A stretch of DNA of 43,273 nt from JANRKF01 sp964519595. Lineage in GTDB: Bacteria; Pseudomonadota; Alphaproteobacteria; Rickettsiales; SXRF01. The notes under the pieces were generated by a model that saw nothing but the letters and a program-made list of their open reading frames with translations, was not told the DNA's origin and did no database searches. Made by a program: the position numbers and the translations under genes. The stretch spans positions 1 to 43,273 of the forward strand of contig CAZFJN010000012.1 of NCBI GenBank assembly GCA_964519595.1, written 5' to 3'. This document shows positions 18,428 through 26,604 of the stretch, one piece after another (positions within the stretch are counted from its first letter, which is position 1; each line of letters begins with the position of its first letter).

Positions 18428-18866
18428 TGATTATTACAACAAGAACATAGTTCTTCATCTGGCGCTGGTTTTTTTTCTTTCTTCCTGCTCGGCAAGTGTT
18501 GACATGTGGGGAATTGATCCGAATGATTACTACGCTGCTCATCCGCTTAAAAACAAGGTTGATAAAGATGGAAAACTTGTTTCTCCTGATTGTCCAGACT
18601 GGAAAACATCTCCGGTTACGACTTACAGCAACACTAAACAAGGCAATATAGGCTGTGCTACAGTCAATAATCTTGGCCACATGATTGCAGATCCTCGTGA
18701 TCTGGAAAGAGGAAGCAGCGGCGGAAATGTAACTCCTGATCCGGATCGCTCTGCTGATGCTATTGTCAATTACCGTACATTAAATTCCAAAAGCACAGCT
18801 TCTTCATCTGCCGGAACAAGCGCAACTTCCGCTGCGGAAACAGCTTCCGGAAGCTCAGAGAAGTAA
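18420..18866 (+). CDS. cpaD: CpaD-type Tad lipoprotein, short form
   Basis: Alphaproteobacterial Tad outer-membrane lipoprotein thought to assist secretin assembly. The 148-residue product has a lipoprotein signal (HLALVFFLSSC, Cys near 24). It then has the family's conserved C-terminal core: CPDW, then GNIGCATVNNLGHMIADPRD and LERG, with an Asp/Arg motif and a YRTLN end, followed by a Ser/Ala-rich tail. Usual CpaD proteins are about 200-240 residues; the N-terminal half before CPDW is much reduced. ATG 18420 is preceded by GGGAGG at 8 bases, which fixes the start. A TTG two codons upstream is open but less likely. It overlaps the cpaC end by 8 bases. Confidence 0.8.
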   Translation: MNNDYYNKNIVLHLALVFFLSSCSASVDMWGIDPNDYYAAHPLKNKVDKDGKLVSPDCPDWKTSPVTTYSNTKQGNIGCATVNNLGHMIADPRDLERGSSGGNVTPDPDRSADAIVNYRTLNSKSTASSSAGTSATSAAETASGSSEK

Positions 18867-19344
18867 TAAGAAATATAATCAGAAAATATAATCAGAATTA
18901 AATGCAGCTTATTATATTCGTATACGCTGCATATTGCATCGCGCATTGCTTTTCCGTAAGCAGCAATTGCCCGCGCTGTGTTGTGCCGTAGCAAGGCGCG
19001 GCAACTCGTAGAAATAGCGGATATTTTTACATCTGATTAATTACAATTAATTTTGCCTAAAATACGATGTTTATAAGAAAAACGGCAATTATCTGTAATC
19101 ATATGAAAGATAAAAACTATTTCGCGCTATTTGTCGGCAGCGCATAATTCATCAGCAGCGACGTATAATTAACAAATCACGACGGAAATTTTCGGCAATT
19201 TATCTAGAATTAACAATGATATGCTACATTTAAAGATGGTTAGAAGGCATTAGGCTGATAATTCGCCGTCTGCCGAGCATAAAAAATGATCATATAATGA
19301 TCATATATAAAAACCGTTGAGCATAAAATTATTTAAAATTATTT
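18867..19344. other. Gene-free spacer before cpaE
   Basis: About 480 bases without a convincing ORF. After the cpaD stop the word AATATAATCAG is repeated. Near 19285-19344 three micro-duplications (ATGATCATATA, GAGCATAAAA and AAATTATTT, each twice) make up the cpaE leader. The break suggests that cpaE-cpaF have their own promoter, but no clear -35/-10 or Flp pilin reading frame is visible. Confidence 0.5.
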
Positions 19345-20550
19345 ATGTCTGTTTCTGCGCCAATATCTTCTTTTGTTGCCTTCGCCTCACAAGAGGTCGA
19401 TGTTGAGGCGCTTAAAGAATTCGCGCATTCAAAAGGTCTGCCAACTAGCGACATATATCAAGGAACTATCGTCAATGCGATTGAGTTTCTAAGCAACAAC
19501 GCATCTCCTGATCTGCTGCTTGTTGAAATTCCGGAGCGCAATGAAGCAACTCCTCTGCTTGATCGTCTGGCTGAATTATGTGATCCCTCGACTAATGTAA
19601 TTACCATCGGAAAAGTAAACGAATACAGCTTTTACTGCTGGCTGCTGGAAATAGGAATAGCGCATTATATGCTGTCGCCTATTGACCGCCAGATACTTGA
19701 TTCAGCGTTTGAAAAAATAACCGCAAGCTCTGCTACAAAATCTGATAAGCCACAATGCAAAACTATCGCCGTAATGGGAACTCGCGGCGGCGTAGGAACT
19801 ACAACTGTTGCAATAAATCTGGCTGGAATATTGGCAGAAGGAACACGCAAGAAAGTTGCGCTGGTTGATCTTGATCCTCAGGAAGGCAGCGTATCTCTGG
19901 CGCTTGATATTCAGCCTTCAGTAGGATTGCGCGATGTATTGCAAAAGCCTGATCGCATTGATTCCTTGTTCCTTGATCGCATAATGAACAAATTCGGAAA
20001 ATATTTATCAGTTTTAAGCGCCGAAGAAGCACTTAGCGATCAATTGATAATAAATGAAAATGCCGCAACGCCTCTGCTGGCAGAACTTACCAGCAAATAT
20101 GATTATGTGGTTCTTGACGTCCCTCGCCATATGAACATGTTTTCACGTATCTGCCTGCAATCGGCTGATCATACCTTGTTGGTAACGGAATTATCGCTCT
20201 TATCACTGCGCGATACGCTCAGAATGCAAGATGCCATGCGCGAAGGATGGAAAGCAAAACCGCCGCTGATTATCGCTAACCGCGTTGGACTTGCGCCAAA
20301 GCAGGAAGTTCCTGTTGCTGATTATGAAAAAGGCGCAAATATCAAAATATATGAACATATTTCCTTCGCGCCGGATTTATTCATGCAGATCAGCTCGGCA
20401 ATTCCAGCGGTTGAACATAAAAACCAAAAAACAATGCAACCTTTATACAAAATCGCTGCCGTAATCGCGCCGCAGATAAAAAATAAAGCAGATATAAAAA
20501 CACAAAAGAAATCGCCATTTTCATTCAATATGTTCACTAAGGGGAAATAA
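19345..20550 (+). CDS. cpaE: Pilus assembly ATPase-like protein CpaE (TadZ)
   Basis: ParA/MinD-family protein that places the Tad machinery at a cell site, often a pole. The 401 residues consist of a receiver-like N-terminal domain (about 8-125, SFVAFASQEVDVEALKEF) and a MinD-type ATPase domain from about 138. The Walker A region is GTRGGVGTTT (145-154), in which the usual lysines are replaced (Arg147 and Thr), as is common in CpaE/TadZ. Then come ALVDLDPQEGSVSLALDI (Walker A') and YDYVVLDVPRHM (Walker B). The C-terminal 30 residues are basic. It lies directly upstream of cpaF in the usual order. The gene end and spacer are made of GGGGAAATAA repeats. Confidence 0.93.
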   Translation: MSVSAPISSFVAFASQEVDVEALKEFAHSKGLPTSDIYQGTIVNAIEFLSNNASPDLLLVEIPERNEATPLLDRLAELCDPSTNVITIGKVNEYSFYCWLLEIGIAHYMLSPIDRQILDSAFEKITASSATKSDKPQCKTIAVMGTRGGVGTTTVAINLAGILAEGTRKKVALVDLDPQEGSVSLALDIQPSVGLRDVLQKPDRIDSLFLDRIMNKFGKYLSVLSAEEALSDQLIINENAATPLLAELTSKYDYVVLDVPRHMNMFSRICLQSADHTLLVTELSLLSLRDTLRMQDAMREGWKAKPPLIIANRVGLAPKQEVPVADYEKGANIKIYEHISFAPDLFMQISSAIPAVEHKNQKTMQPLYKIAAVIAPQIKNKADIKTQKKSPFSFNMFTKGK

Positions 20551-20693
20551 GGGGAAATAAGGGGAAATGGGGAATTGAAGAATTGAGGAAATAAGAGGAA
20601 TTGAAGAATTGAGGAATTGAGGAATTGAGAAGAAATGAAGAATGTGAAGAAATAAAAAGAAATAAAAAAATATGTTTGGAAGACGTGGCATAC
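20538..20693 (+). repeat. Cytosine-free purine-rich word repeat between cpaE and cpaF
   Basis: From 20538 to 20693 the plus strand has no C at all (156 bases). It consists of GGGGAAATAA words, then GAATTGAGGAATTGAAG words, then GAAATAAAAA words. It overlaps the ends of both genes. As RNA it could not form G-C pairs and carries many Shine-Dalgarno-like GAGG motifs; the cpaF ATG lies at its end. Confidence 0.9.
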
Positions 20694-22402
20694 AGGATAA
20701 TTCTCAGAAATCTCTATCAACAGAGAACAAAGTTGCTGCGTCTGAAGTTTCCAAACAAAATCAGCCTAATTCAATTCCGAACATTGCCTCGGAAAAAAAT
20801 CTGTCAACACAAACAGCGCAATCAACACAATCAGCAAAACAACCGACTCTGGAAAACAGTTCAACAACTGCTTCTAATAGTGTTTCTAATAGTGTTTCTA
20901 ATGCAGAAAATACTTCATTAGATAATTCTGCAAATTCTTCAAAAAATACTTCTACAAATTCTGCTGAAAATTCTGCTGGAAATTCGGAAACAAATTCAGA
21001 AAAATCCAGCCAAGCTGCCTCTAAAACTTCTTCTACTGCAAGCGCAGAAGAAAATAAAAAATCAAAATCAGACGCGCTGCTGGCAGCTAACAACGAAGAT
21101 GTTCCTACTGTTAAATCTGCTCCTGATGAAATCGGAGAAATGGCGGTTATAAAAGAACGTATTTACAATAATCTCATTGAACAGATTGATATTTCCGCAT
21201 CATCAAAATTACCGCGCGAGGAACTTAAAAGGCAGATAATCGAACTAATTGGCGAAATTGTTATCGAGCAGAAACTGCCTCTTACACAAACTGAACAACA
21301 TGATCTCGCTACGCAAATAGTTGATGACATGCTTGGCTACGGACCATTAGAGCCGCTGCTGCGCGATGAGGCGATTACAGACATCATGGTCAATGGTCCT
21401 TACCAGATTTACGTTGAACGAAAAGGCAAGCTCGAACTTACTAACGTGAAATTCCGCGACAACGCGCATGTAATGTCAATCGCCACACGAATCGTAACCG
21501 CAGTAGGCCGCCGCGTTGATGAATCAAGCCCTATTTGCGATGCGCGTCTGCCGGATGGAAGCCGCGTTAACGTCATTGCTCAGCCTTGCTCGATAAAGGG
21601 CGCTTCAATTTCAATTCGTAAATTCTCACAGAAAAAAATCACTCTCGATGTGATGGTCGGCACTAAAAACGTCTCAGAAGCATTGTGTAAAGTTTTAAAA
21701 ATAGCCGGCGCAGTAAGGCTGAATATCATAATTTCCGGCGGCACAGGCTCAGGAAAAACCACGTTGCTTAATGCTGTTTCAAGAATGATCTCACACGGCG
21801 AGCGCGTTGTTACCATAGAAGACGCCGCCGAGCTGCAATTGCAACAGCCGCATGTTGTGCCGCTTGAAACACGAATCGCCAACCTTGAAGGCGACGGCGA
21901 AATAACCATGCGCGATCTGGTAAAAAATGCCCTTCGTATGCGACCTGATCGAATTATCCTTGGCGAGGTGCGCGGTGGCGAGGCTTTCGATTTATTGCAG
22001 GCGATGAATACTGGACATGACGGTTCAATGGGAACTTTACACGCTAATACACCGCGTGAGGCGCTGGCGCGTCTGGAAAACATGATCGGAATGGCCGGAA
22101 TCAATCTTCCTTCCAAAGCTGTGCGCGCGCAAATAGCCAGCGCCGTTAACATGATTGTGCAGATTCAGCGTATGCGCGACGGCGTGCGCCGCGTAACTCA
22201 CGTTACAGAAGTAACCGGCATGGAAGGCGATGTAATAATCACGCAAGATCTTTTCACCTTTGAATTTACCGGCGAAGATGAGTCAGGAAAACTAACCGGA
22301 GAATTTAAATCAACCGGAATAAGGCCAAATTTCACGCCTAAAGCCGCTTATTACGGCCTTGATCAAGCCTTAATCGACGCAATGACAACAGCTGCTGAAT
22401 AA
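20672..22402 (+). CDS. cpaF: Tad pilus motor ATPase CpaF/TadA
   Basis: Secretion ATPase that powers Flp pilus extension and retraction. The 576-residue protein begins with about 120 residues of Ser/Asn/Thr/Lys-rich disordered sequence built from repeated NSxxNS and ENSA words, unusual for CpaF. The conserved N-terminal domain follows (IKERIYNNLIEQIDIS, VDDMLGYGPLEPLLRDEAIT, DIMVNGPYQIYVERKGKL), then the RecA-like core: Walker A GGTGSGKTTLLNA (Lys near 362), VVTIEDAAELQL, Walker B PDRIILGEVRGGEAFDLLQA and the His box TGHDGSMGTLHANTPREAL. All catalytic boxes are intact. TadB and TadC, its usual downstream partners, are instead at 11558-13539 on the other strand. Confidence 0.95.
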   Translation: MFGRRGIQDNSQKSLSTENKVAASEVSKQNQPNSIPNIASEKNLSTQTAQSTQSAKQPTLENSSTTASNSVSNSVSNAENTSLDNSANSSKNTSTNSAENSAGNSETNSEKSSQAASKTSSTASAEENKKSKSDALLAANNEDVPTVKSAPDEIGEMAVIKERIYNNLIEQIDISASSKLPREELKRQIIELIGEIVIEQKLPLTQTEQHDLATQIVDDMLGYGPLEPLLRDEAITDIMVNGPYQIYVERKGKLELTNVKFRDNAHVMSIATRIVTAVGRRVDESSPICDARLPDGSRVNVIAQPCSIKGASISIRKFSQKKITLDVMVGTKNVSEALCKVLKIAGAVRLNIIISGGTGSGKTTLLNAVSRMISHGERVVTIEDAAELQLQQPHVVPLETRIANLEGDGEITMRDLVKNALRMRPDRIILGEVRGGEAFDLLQAMNTGHDGSMGTLHANTPREALARLENMIGMAGINLPSKAVRAQIASAVNMIVQIQRMRDGVRRVTHVTEVTGMEGDVIITQDLFTFEFTGEDESGKLTGEFKSTGIRPNFTPKAAYYGLDQALIDAMTTAAE

Positions 22403-22619
22403 AGCCTCTGAATAAATAAAACCTCTAAATAAAATCTCTAAATAAAATCTCGGCATTGGCAAATTCATCTTTGCATTCAAAGCAGTCTTCTCCTTACATT
22501 GGCTACTAATTCTTCTCCTTACATTGGCTACTAATTCTCCTCCTTACATTGGCTACTAATTCTTCTCCTTACATTGGCTACTAATTCTTCTCCTTACATT
22601 GGCTACTAATTCTTCTCCT
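22403..22619. repeat. Post-cpaF word repeats and 25-bp tandem repeat
   Basis: Right after cpaF, AAATAAAATCTCT-like words are repeated (22405-22450). From about 22486 a unit of exactly 25 bases (core CTTACATTGGCTACTAAT) is repeated at least five times with one substitution, running directly into the assembly gap. Copies abut with no unique spacers, so this is a minisatellite and not CRISPR. Confidence 0.9.
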
Positions 22620-22719
22620 NNNNNNNNNNNNNNNNNNNNNNNNNNNNNNNNNNNNNNNNNNNNNNNNNNNNNNNNNNNNNNNNNNNNNNNNNNNNNNNNN
22701 NNNNNNNNNNNNNNNNNNN
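22620..22719. other. Assembly gap (100 N)
   Basis: Run of 100 N inside the 25-bp tandem array. Sequence after it resumes with a partial unit (TACATTGGCT), so the true number of copies is unknown and 100 is probably a placeholder length. Confidence 0.98.
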
Positions 22720-22831
22720 TACATTGGCTGTTATAGATAGAACTTAAATTCCTGAACTGTCTTCTATAGATAGATGAACAAAATAGATTGCAAACTGTGA
22801 TTTTAGCGCAATCTTCTCTCTATATTGGCTG

Positions 22832-22946
22832 ATACCAATTCTACTTCTATGAAGTAGAATTGGTATGGAAACCGTGTGCCGAAAGCACCGGTTTCCCGCC
22901 GCGTAGCGGGCGAGACTCACAATCTATTGCTACGCAATAGATTGTG
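22832..22946. repeat. Cluster of consecutive hairpins
   Basis: Three strong stems and one short overlapping stem follow one another. At 22832-22866 a 16-bp perfect stem closes a 3-base loop (TAT). At 22867-22896 a GGAAACCG...CGGTTTCC stem has an inner GTGC/GCAC. At about 22895-22910 there is a short CCCGC/GCGGG stem. At 22918-22946 a 13-bp perfect stem closes a TAC loop. Perfect stems with tiny loops suggest a mobile REP/MITE-like unit or a structured RNA. Confidence 0.85.
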
Positions 22947-23088
22947 AAACAGTATGAGTTGTAGAGAGATAATTTCTGCGTCTTTTTCTGTGTCTTCTAT
23001 AGATAGATTGCAGAGATAGATGTCGAGACAGATTGATTTTAAAGCTCAGACTGTCTACTATAGATAGATAAGCTGCTCATATAGCTCT

Positions 23089-23200
23089 GTGTCATGCCAG
23101 CGTATGCTGGCATCCAGTATTACTCGCGGCAGCGAGGAAAATAGTGATTTCATCGTTTGTTGTAATTATCACTGGATGCCAGCCTACGCTGGCATGACAC
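23089..23200. repeat. Inverted-repeat element (GTCATGCCAGC type)
   Basis: About 30-base arms beginning GTGTCATGCCAGCGTATGCT at the left recur as the reverse complement at 23171-23200 with one or two mismatches, around an approximately 50-base centre. This class of GTCAT...CCAGC palindrome is widespread in proteobacterial genomes. The open frame reading through it is not a gene. Confidence 0.85.
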
Positions 23201-23358
23201 GGAAATATAGATTATCTATAAATCTTCTATCGGGCTATCTATCTGGCTATCTATCTATAGAAGACAGTGGCGGAATATTTTACAAATGATTTTAGTGGTT
23301 AGTTATTTTAGTGTTATTTTAGTGGTTAGTTGGAGATTATTGTTGTATTCAGTGCTTA

Positions 23359-24771
23359 ATGACTCCTTCTTCACGTATTCAATCTTCAATCGAGCTTATT
23401 GGCGATATTCTGCACAGCTGGCAAAGCGCCAAGCGTATTCCGGCGGACAAAATAATTGACCGTTTTTTTAAAGCGCGGCGTTATATTGGCAGTCATGATC
23501 GCGCTTATATTGGCGAGCTTGTTTACTGGTGCTTGCGTAATTTGTCTTTATTGCGCTGGCGCATTGCGGCTGAGAAGCGCGATGGCGAAAATTGTTCTAA
23601 ATTAGCAGATATTGCCGCCGGAATGAGCGGAAATTCGGCCAGAATGATAGTGTTTTCGGCGCTGCAATTACGCAATGAATATAGTTTTCATGAGCTGGAG
23701 AAAATGTGCGACGGCGGCAAATATTCTCCACATAGCATCACGATTTCTGAAAAAGCGACTCTGCTTAGAGAAAGCGCGGAAATTCCTCCTGATGAGGTGC
23801 GCCTTAACTATCCGAAATGGCTGGAAGCAGAGCTTAAAAACAGCCTCGGCAATGAATTTGAAGCAGCAATGCTGGCGCTTGGCAAACAGGCGCATAGTGA
23901 TTTACGCACCAACAGCCTTAAAACCTCACGCGAGGCGCTTGTTGCAGCTTTAAATGAAGAAGGATTTGACTGCTGTGCAACTTCAATTTCTCCACTTGGC
24001 GTAAGGCTTAAACAGCGCGCGCCGGTTTTTACTTCGCCTTTATTCAAAGCCGGACATTTTGAAATGCAGGATGAAGGATCACAAATAGTCGCCGCTCTGG
24101 TTGATGCAAAACCTGGTATGAAAATAATTGATTTCTGCGCCGGAGCTGGCGGAAAAACTCTGGCAATCGCCGCGCAGATGAAAAATAAAGGCCGGATTCT
24201 CGCCTGGGATAATTCAGAAAAGCGCCTTGGACAAATGAAAGAACGTCTCAAACGCGCTGGCGTTGACAATGTGCAGCTTCATGTGCTGGAATCAGAACAT
24301 GATCCTTTCATCAAACGCCATAAACAAAGCGCCAACAGAGTTTTAGTCGATGCGCCATGCAGCGGAACAGGAACATGGCGGCGCAATCCTGATCTGAAAT
24401 GGCGCTTTAATGAGCATGATCTGGCGGAAATGATGCAGCTTCAGGAGTCTATTCTGCAAAGCTCTTCGCGGCTGGTTGCAGTTGGCGGCAGATTGGTTTA
24501 CGCAACATGCTCTGTTCTTTCCTGCGAAAATTCCGCGCAGATTGACAAGTTCTTAAAAAACAATAAAAACTTTATTGTTGTCTGCGCGGAAAAAATATGG
24601 AATAACATCTGTGCTGAGAAAAATGTGGACAGTAAAAATGAAAACAGTTCTGCCAGCGTATCTGCCGATAAAGAGGAATTTGCAGGAACGTCTGTACAGT
24701 ACTTCTCAGTAAGTCCGCATCAAGACGGAATGGACGGTTTCTTCGCCGCTATCTTAGAGCGTATATCTTAG
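23359..24771 (+). CDS. rsmB: 16S rRNA (cytosine-5)-methyltransferase RsmB-type (NOL1/NOP2/Sun family)
   Basis: SAM-dependent m5C methyltransferase for 16S rRNA (C967 in E. coli). The 470-residue protein has an N-terminal NusB-like helical region (about 1-165) and a Rossmann methyltransferase domain from about 250: IIDFCAGAGGKTLAIAA, LAWDNSEKRLGQMKERLKRA, LVDAPCSGTGTWRRNPDLKW and VYATCSVLSCENSAQID. The two family cysteines are Cys334 (PCSG) and Cys384 (ATCS, nucleophile). A hydrophilic insert near 410-435 (NICAEKNVDSKNENSSA) is rich in Asn/Ser. The end (SPHQDGMDGFFAAILER) matches the family. The ATG has no strong Shine-Dalgarno. Substrate assignment is by family; other NOL1/NOP2 members modify different cytosines. 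Confidence 0.9.
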   Translation: MTPSSRIQSSIELIGDILHSWQSAKRIPADKIIDRFFKARRYIGSHDRAYIGELVYWCLRNLSLLRWRIAAEKRDGENCSKLADIAAGMSGNSARMIVFSALQLRNEYSFHELEKMCDGGKYSPHSITISEKATLLRESAEIPPDEVRLNYPKWLEAELKNSLGNEFEAAMLALGKQAHSDLRTNSLKTSREALVAALNEEGFDCCATSISPLGVRLKQRAPVFTSPLFKAGHFEMQDEGSQIVAALVDAKPGMKIIDFCAGAGGKTLAIAAQMKNKGRILAWDNSEKRLGQMKERLKRAGVDNVQLHVLESEHDPFIKRHKQSANRVLVDAPCSGTGTWRRNPDLKWRFNEHDLAEMMQLQESILQSSSRLVAVGGRLVYATCSVLSCENSAQIDKFLKNNKNFIVVCAEKIWNNICAEKNVDSKNENSSASVSADKEEFAGTSVQYFSVSPHQDGMDGFFAAILERIS

Positions 24772-24855
24772 TGTATCTTAAGAGAGCGTATCTTAAAAAG
24801 CGTGTGAAATAATCGTTGATTATGCTACGAACGACCACAAAACGGGAGTATGCTA

Positions 24856-25995
24856 ATGAAGGTAAAAAATCTGGCTTATTACTGCCTGAATAAGGTAAAG
24901 TATGCTTACGGTCTGCTGTTCCATAAGCGTAATATAATCATCGTTTCCGAACGTCAGGTACAGCATATGCCGATAAGCGGCGCGGCGCAATGCGCGGTTG
25001 CTGTGGCAATTATTTCCGGAATATGCTGGGCTTCTTATTCTACGGGAAGTTATTTTGCCGTCCGCGGCGCTCTTAAAGAAAAATCGCTGGCTCTTAAATC
25101 TGTAGTCGGCAACAAGGTTGATTCTAATTTTGCCATTCTTCCTTCTGACAATAGTTTAATGTCACTTGCCGGCTCTAAAGCCGCTCTTTCTTCAGTTGAC
25201 AATGCAGAATTATTCTCACGGATTGCTGATCTTGAAGAACGGCTCAAGGCAAACGAAGAAAGCCGCAAGAATTTTATCGAAAAAGTGCAGCAAAAAGCGG
25301 CAAAAAACATTGATTCTTATGAAAATCTGATTGAACAAACCGGCCTTGATGTTTCCATGCTGAAAAAACATGCCGCCAGTGAAAATAAGGATGATGAGAA
25401 TAATAAAAACTCATCTGCCGACAGTGATAAATCAGCAAGTTCTGAAAAAAATTCGCCGCGCGGAGTTTTCCAGCGTCAGGGCGGACCTTATATTCCTGAT
25501 GAAATCTCCTCATTAAGCAGGCAGGAGCAGAATATAATCTCGCAGCTTGATGAATTATCTCTTCTGAAAGAGATAGTCGAGAATCTTCCGGTTCGTCGTC
25601 CTATTCGCGATGGTCAGGAAGTTAGCGGTTTTGGCCGCCGGATTGATCCTTTCACCAGCCGTCTGGCTTTTCATGCCGGAGTTGATCTGGCTGGAGCTGA
25701 AAATGCTAATATTCATGCCACCTCAAGCGGCGTGGTAAAATTCGCCGGCAGACAAGGGGCTTATGGCAATATGATTGACATTGACCATGGTTATGGAATC
25801 AGCACACGCTATGCTCATCTCAGCCGGATTCTGGTTGATGAAGGAGTTAAAATAAAAAAAGGGCAGATAATCGGAATTCAAGGCAGCACTGGACGCTCTA
25901 CCGGAGCGCATCTGCATTATGAGGTTCGTTATAAGGACCGCCCTCTTGATCCACGCAACTTTTTCGCCGCAGGCCGTTATGTTCCACAAGTCTAA
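24856..25995 (+). CDS. Membrane-anchored M23 family metallopeptidase
   Basis: Predicted peptidoglycan endopeptidase of the LytM/M23 type. The 379-residue protein has a cytoplasmic N-terminus, one membrane segment (about 45-62, VAVAIISGICWASYS) and a coiled coil with a Ser/Asn/Lys-rich linker (about 115-200). The peptidase domain is at about 250-370: GFGRRIDPFTSRLAFHAGVD, SSGVVKFAGRQGAYGNMIDI, STRYAHLS and GAHLHYEVR. Zinc ligands are His in FHAGVD, the Asp of the same motif, and the second His of HLHYE, so it looks catalytically intact. GGGAG lies 7 bases before ATG 24856 and only 1 base from ATG 24850, so the later start is preferred. Its end overlaps the bactofilin gene by 17 bases, a pairing known from bactofilin-scaffolded cell-shape hydrolases. 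Confidence 0.92.
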   Translation: MKVKNLAYYCLNKVKYAYGLLFHKRNIIIVSERQVQHMPISGAAQCAVAVAIISGICWASYSTGSYFAVRGALKEKSLALKSVVGNKVDSNFAILPSDNSLMSLAGSKAALSSVDNAELFSRIADLEERLKANEESRKNFIEKVQQKAAKNIDSYENLIEQTGLDVSMLKKHAASENKDDENNKNSSADSDKSASSEKNSPRGVFQRQGGPYIPDEISSLSRQEQNIISQLDELSLLKEIVENLPVRRPIRDGQEVSGFGRRIDPFTSRLAFHAGVDLAGAENANIHATSSGVVKFAGRQGAYGNMIDIDHGYGISTRYAHLSRILVDEGVKIKKGQIIGIQGSTGRSTGAHLHYEVRYKDRPLDPRNFFAAGRYVPQV

Positions 25996-26581
25996 GAATC
26001 CTCCTGCTGCTGCGCCGGCGCGTAATTCCAAAACACGGCAAACAATTCCTACTGTTATAACTTCTGATGTGCATGTTCTTGGCAATATCGTAAGCGAAGG
26101 CGCTATTGATTTTTCCGGCAGTATTGATGGTAATATACGCTGCGAATCGCTTACTCTACGCGAGCAAGGAGTTGTAAAAGGTGAAATAAATTCCGGCGAT
26201 GTTCAAATACATGGTACGGTAAAAGGGCTTATTCGCGCGCGTAATGTTAATCTGCGCGCCAGCTGTAAGGTTGAAGGTGTTATTATTCATGAGCAGCTTT
26301 CGATTGAAGACGGTGCGTTTGTTGACGGAAAATTCAAGCGCAGCGACCGTATTTCCGACAAGCGCGATAATATTGAAAGCAATAATGAAGATAATAGTGA
26401 AGCAAACAATAGCAGCGCTTTTGACAATGGAAGCAGCAGCTTGTTAAAACCGTTTTCAGCTAATTCAGCCGCTGTTGGAATATCCGATGCAGGGCCTAAA
26501 ATAGAAGCAATGACAAATTCTTCTTCCGGCAAACCGCTGAAAAATACCAAAATGCTGGAAAATATCCGCTTGATAAGGTAG
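25979..26581 (+). CDS. Bactofilin family cytoskeletal protein
   Basis: Polymer-forming scaffold protein that localises wall enzymes. From ATG 25979 (MFHKSKNPPAAAPARNSKTR) it is 200 residues: a Pro/Ala/basic N-terminal tail, a DUF583 right-handed beta-helix core at about 25-125 with the repeating pattern VHVLGNIVSEGAIDFSGSI, DGNIRCESLTLREQGVVKG, DVQIHGTVKGLIRARNVNLR, and a disordered Asn/Ser-rich C-terminus. The open frame extends 20 codons further upstream inside the peptidase gene, but those residues are unlike bactofilins. The 17-base overlap with the M23 gene implies co-translation. The tail (NNEDNSEANNSS) fits the Asn-rich habit of this genome. Confidence 0.92.
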   Translation: MFHKSKNPPAAAPARNSKTRQTIPTVITSDVHVLGNIVSEGAIDFSGSIDGNIRCESLTLREQGVVKGEINSGDVQIHGTVKGLIRARNVNLRASCKVEGVIIHEQLSIEDGAFVDGKFKRSDRISDKRDNIESNNEDNSEANNSSAFDNGSSSLLKPFSANSAAVGISDAGPKIEAMTNSSSGKPLKNTKMLENIRLIR

Positions 26582-26604
26582 AATCGTGCAGCGAATAGAA
26601 AACA

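Larger units (their letters stand above)
22756..23268. repeat. Composite repeat block bounded by inverted CTTCTATAGATAGAT motifs
   Basis: The motif ACTGTCTTCTATAGATAGAT at 22756-22775 recurs inverted at 23249-23268, with further direct copies at 22991-23008 and 23050-23069. Between the outer copies lie a hairpin cluster (22832-22946) and an inverted-repeat element (23089-23200). No gene is supported. The whole looks like a nested accretion of small repeats. Confidence 0.75.

Noticed and set aside
18867..19344. Possible Flp pilin gene near cpaB-cpaF
   Set aside because: I looked for a short frame with a Gly-x-x-x-x-Glu prepilin motif and hydrophobic helix in this spacer and other spacers of the Tad region and found none.
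22486..22619. CRISPR-like regular repeat
   Set aside because: Units of 25 bases abut directly with no unique spacers, and no cas genes are present.
23089..23289. 66-codon open frame
   Set aside because: It lies across the GTCATGCCAGC inverted-repeat element and the TATAGATAGA repeats; no start signal and no protein-like pattern.
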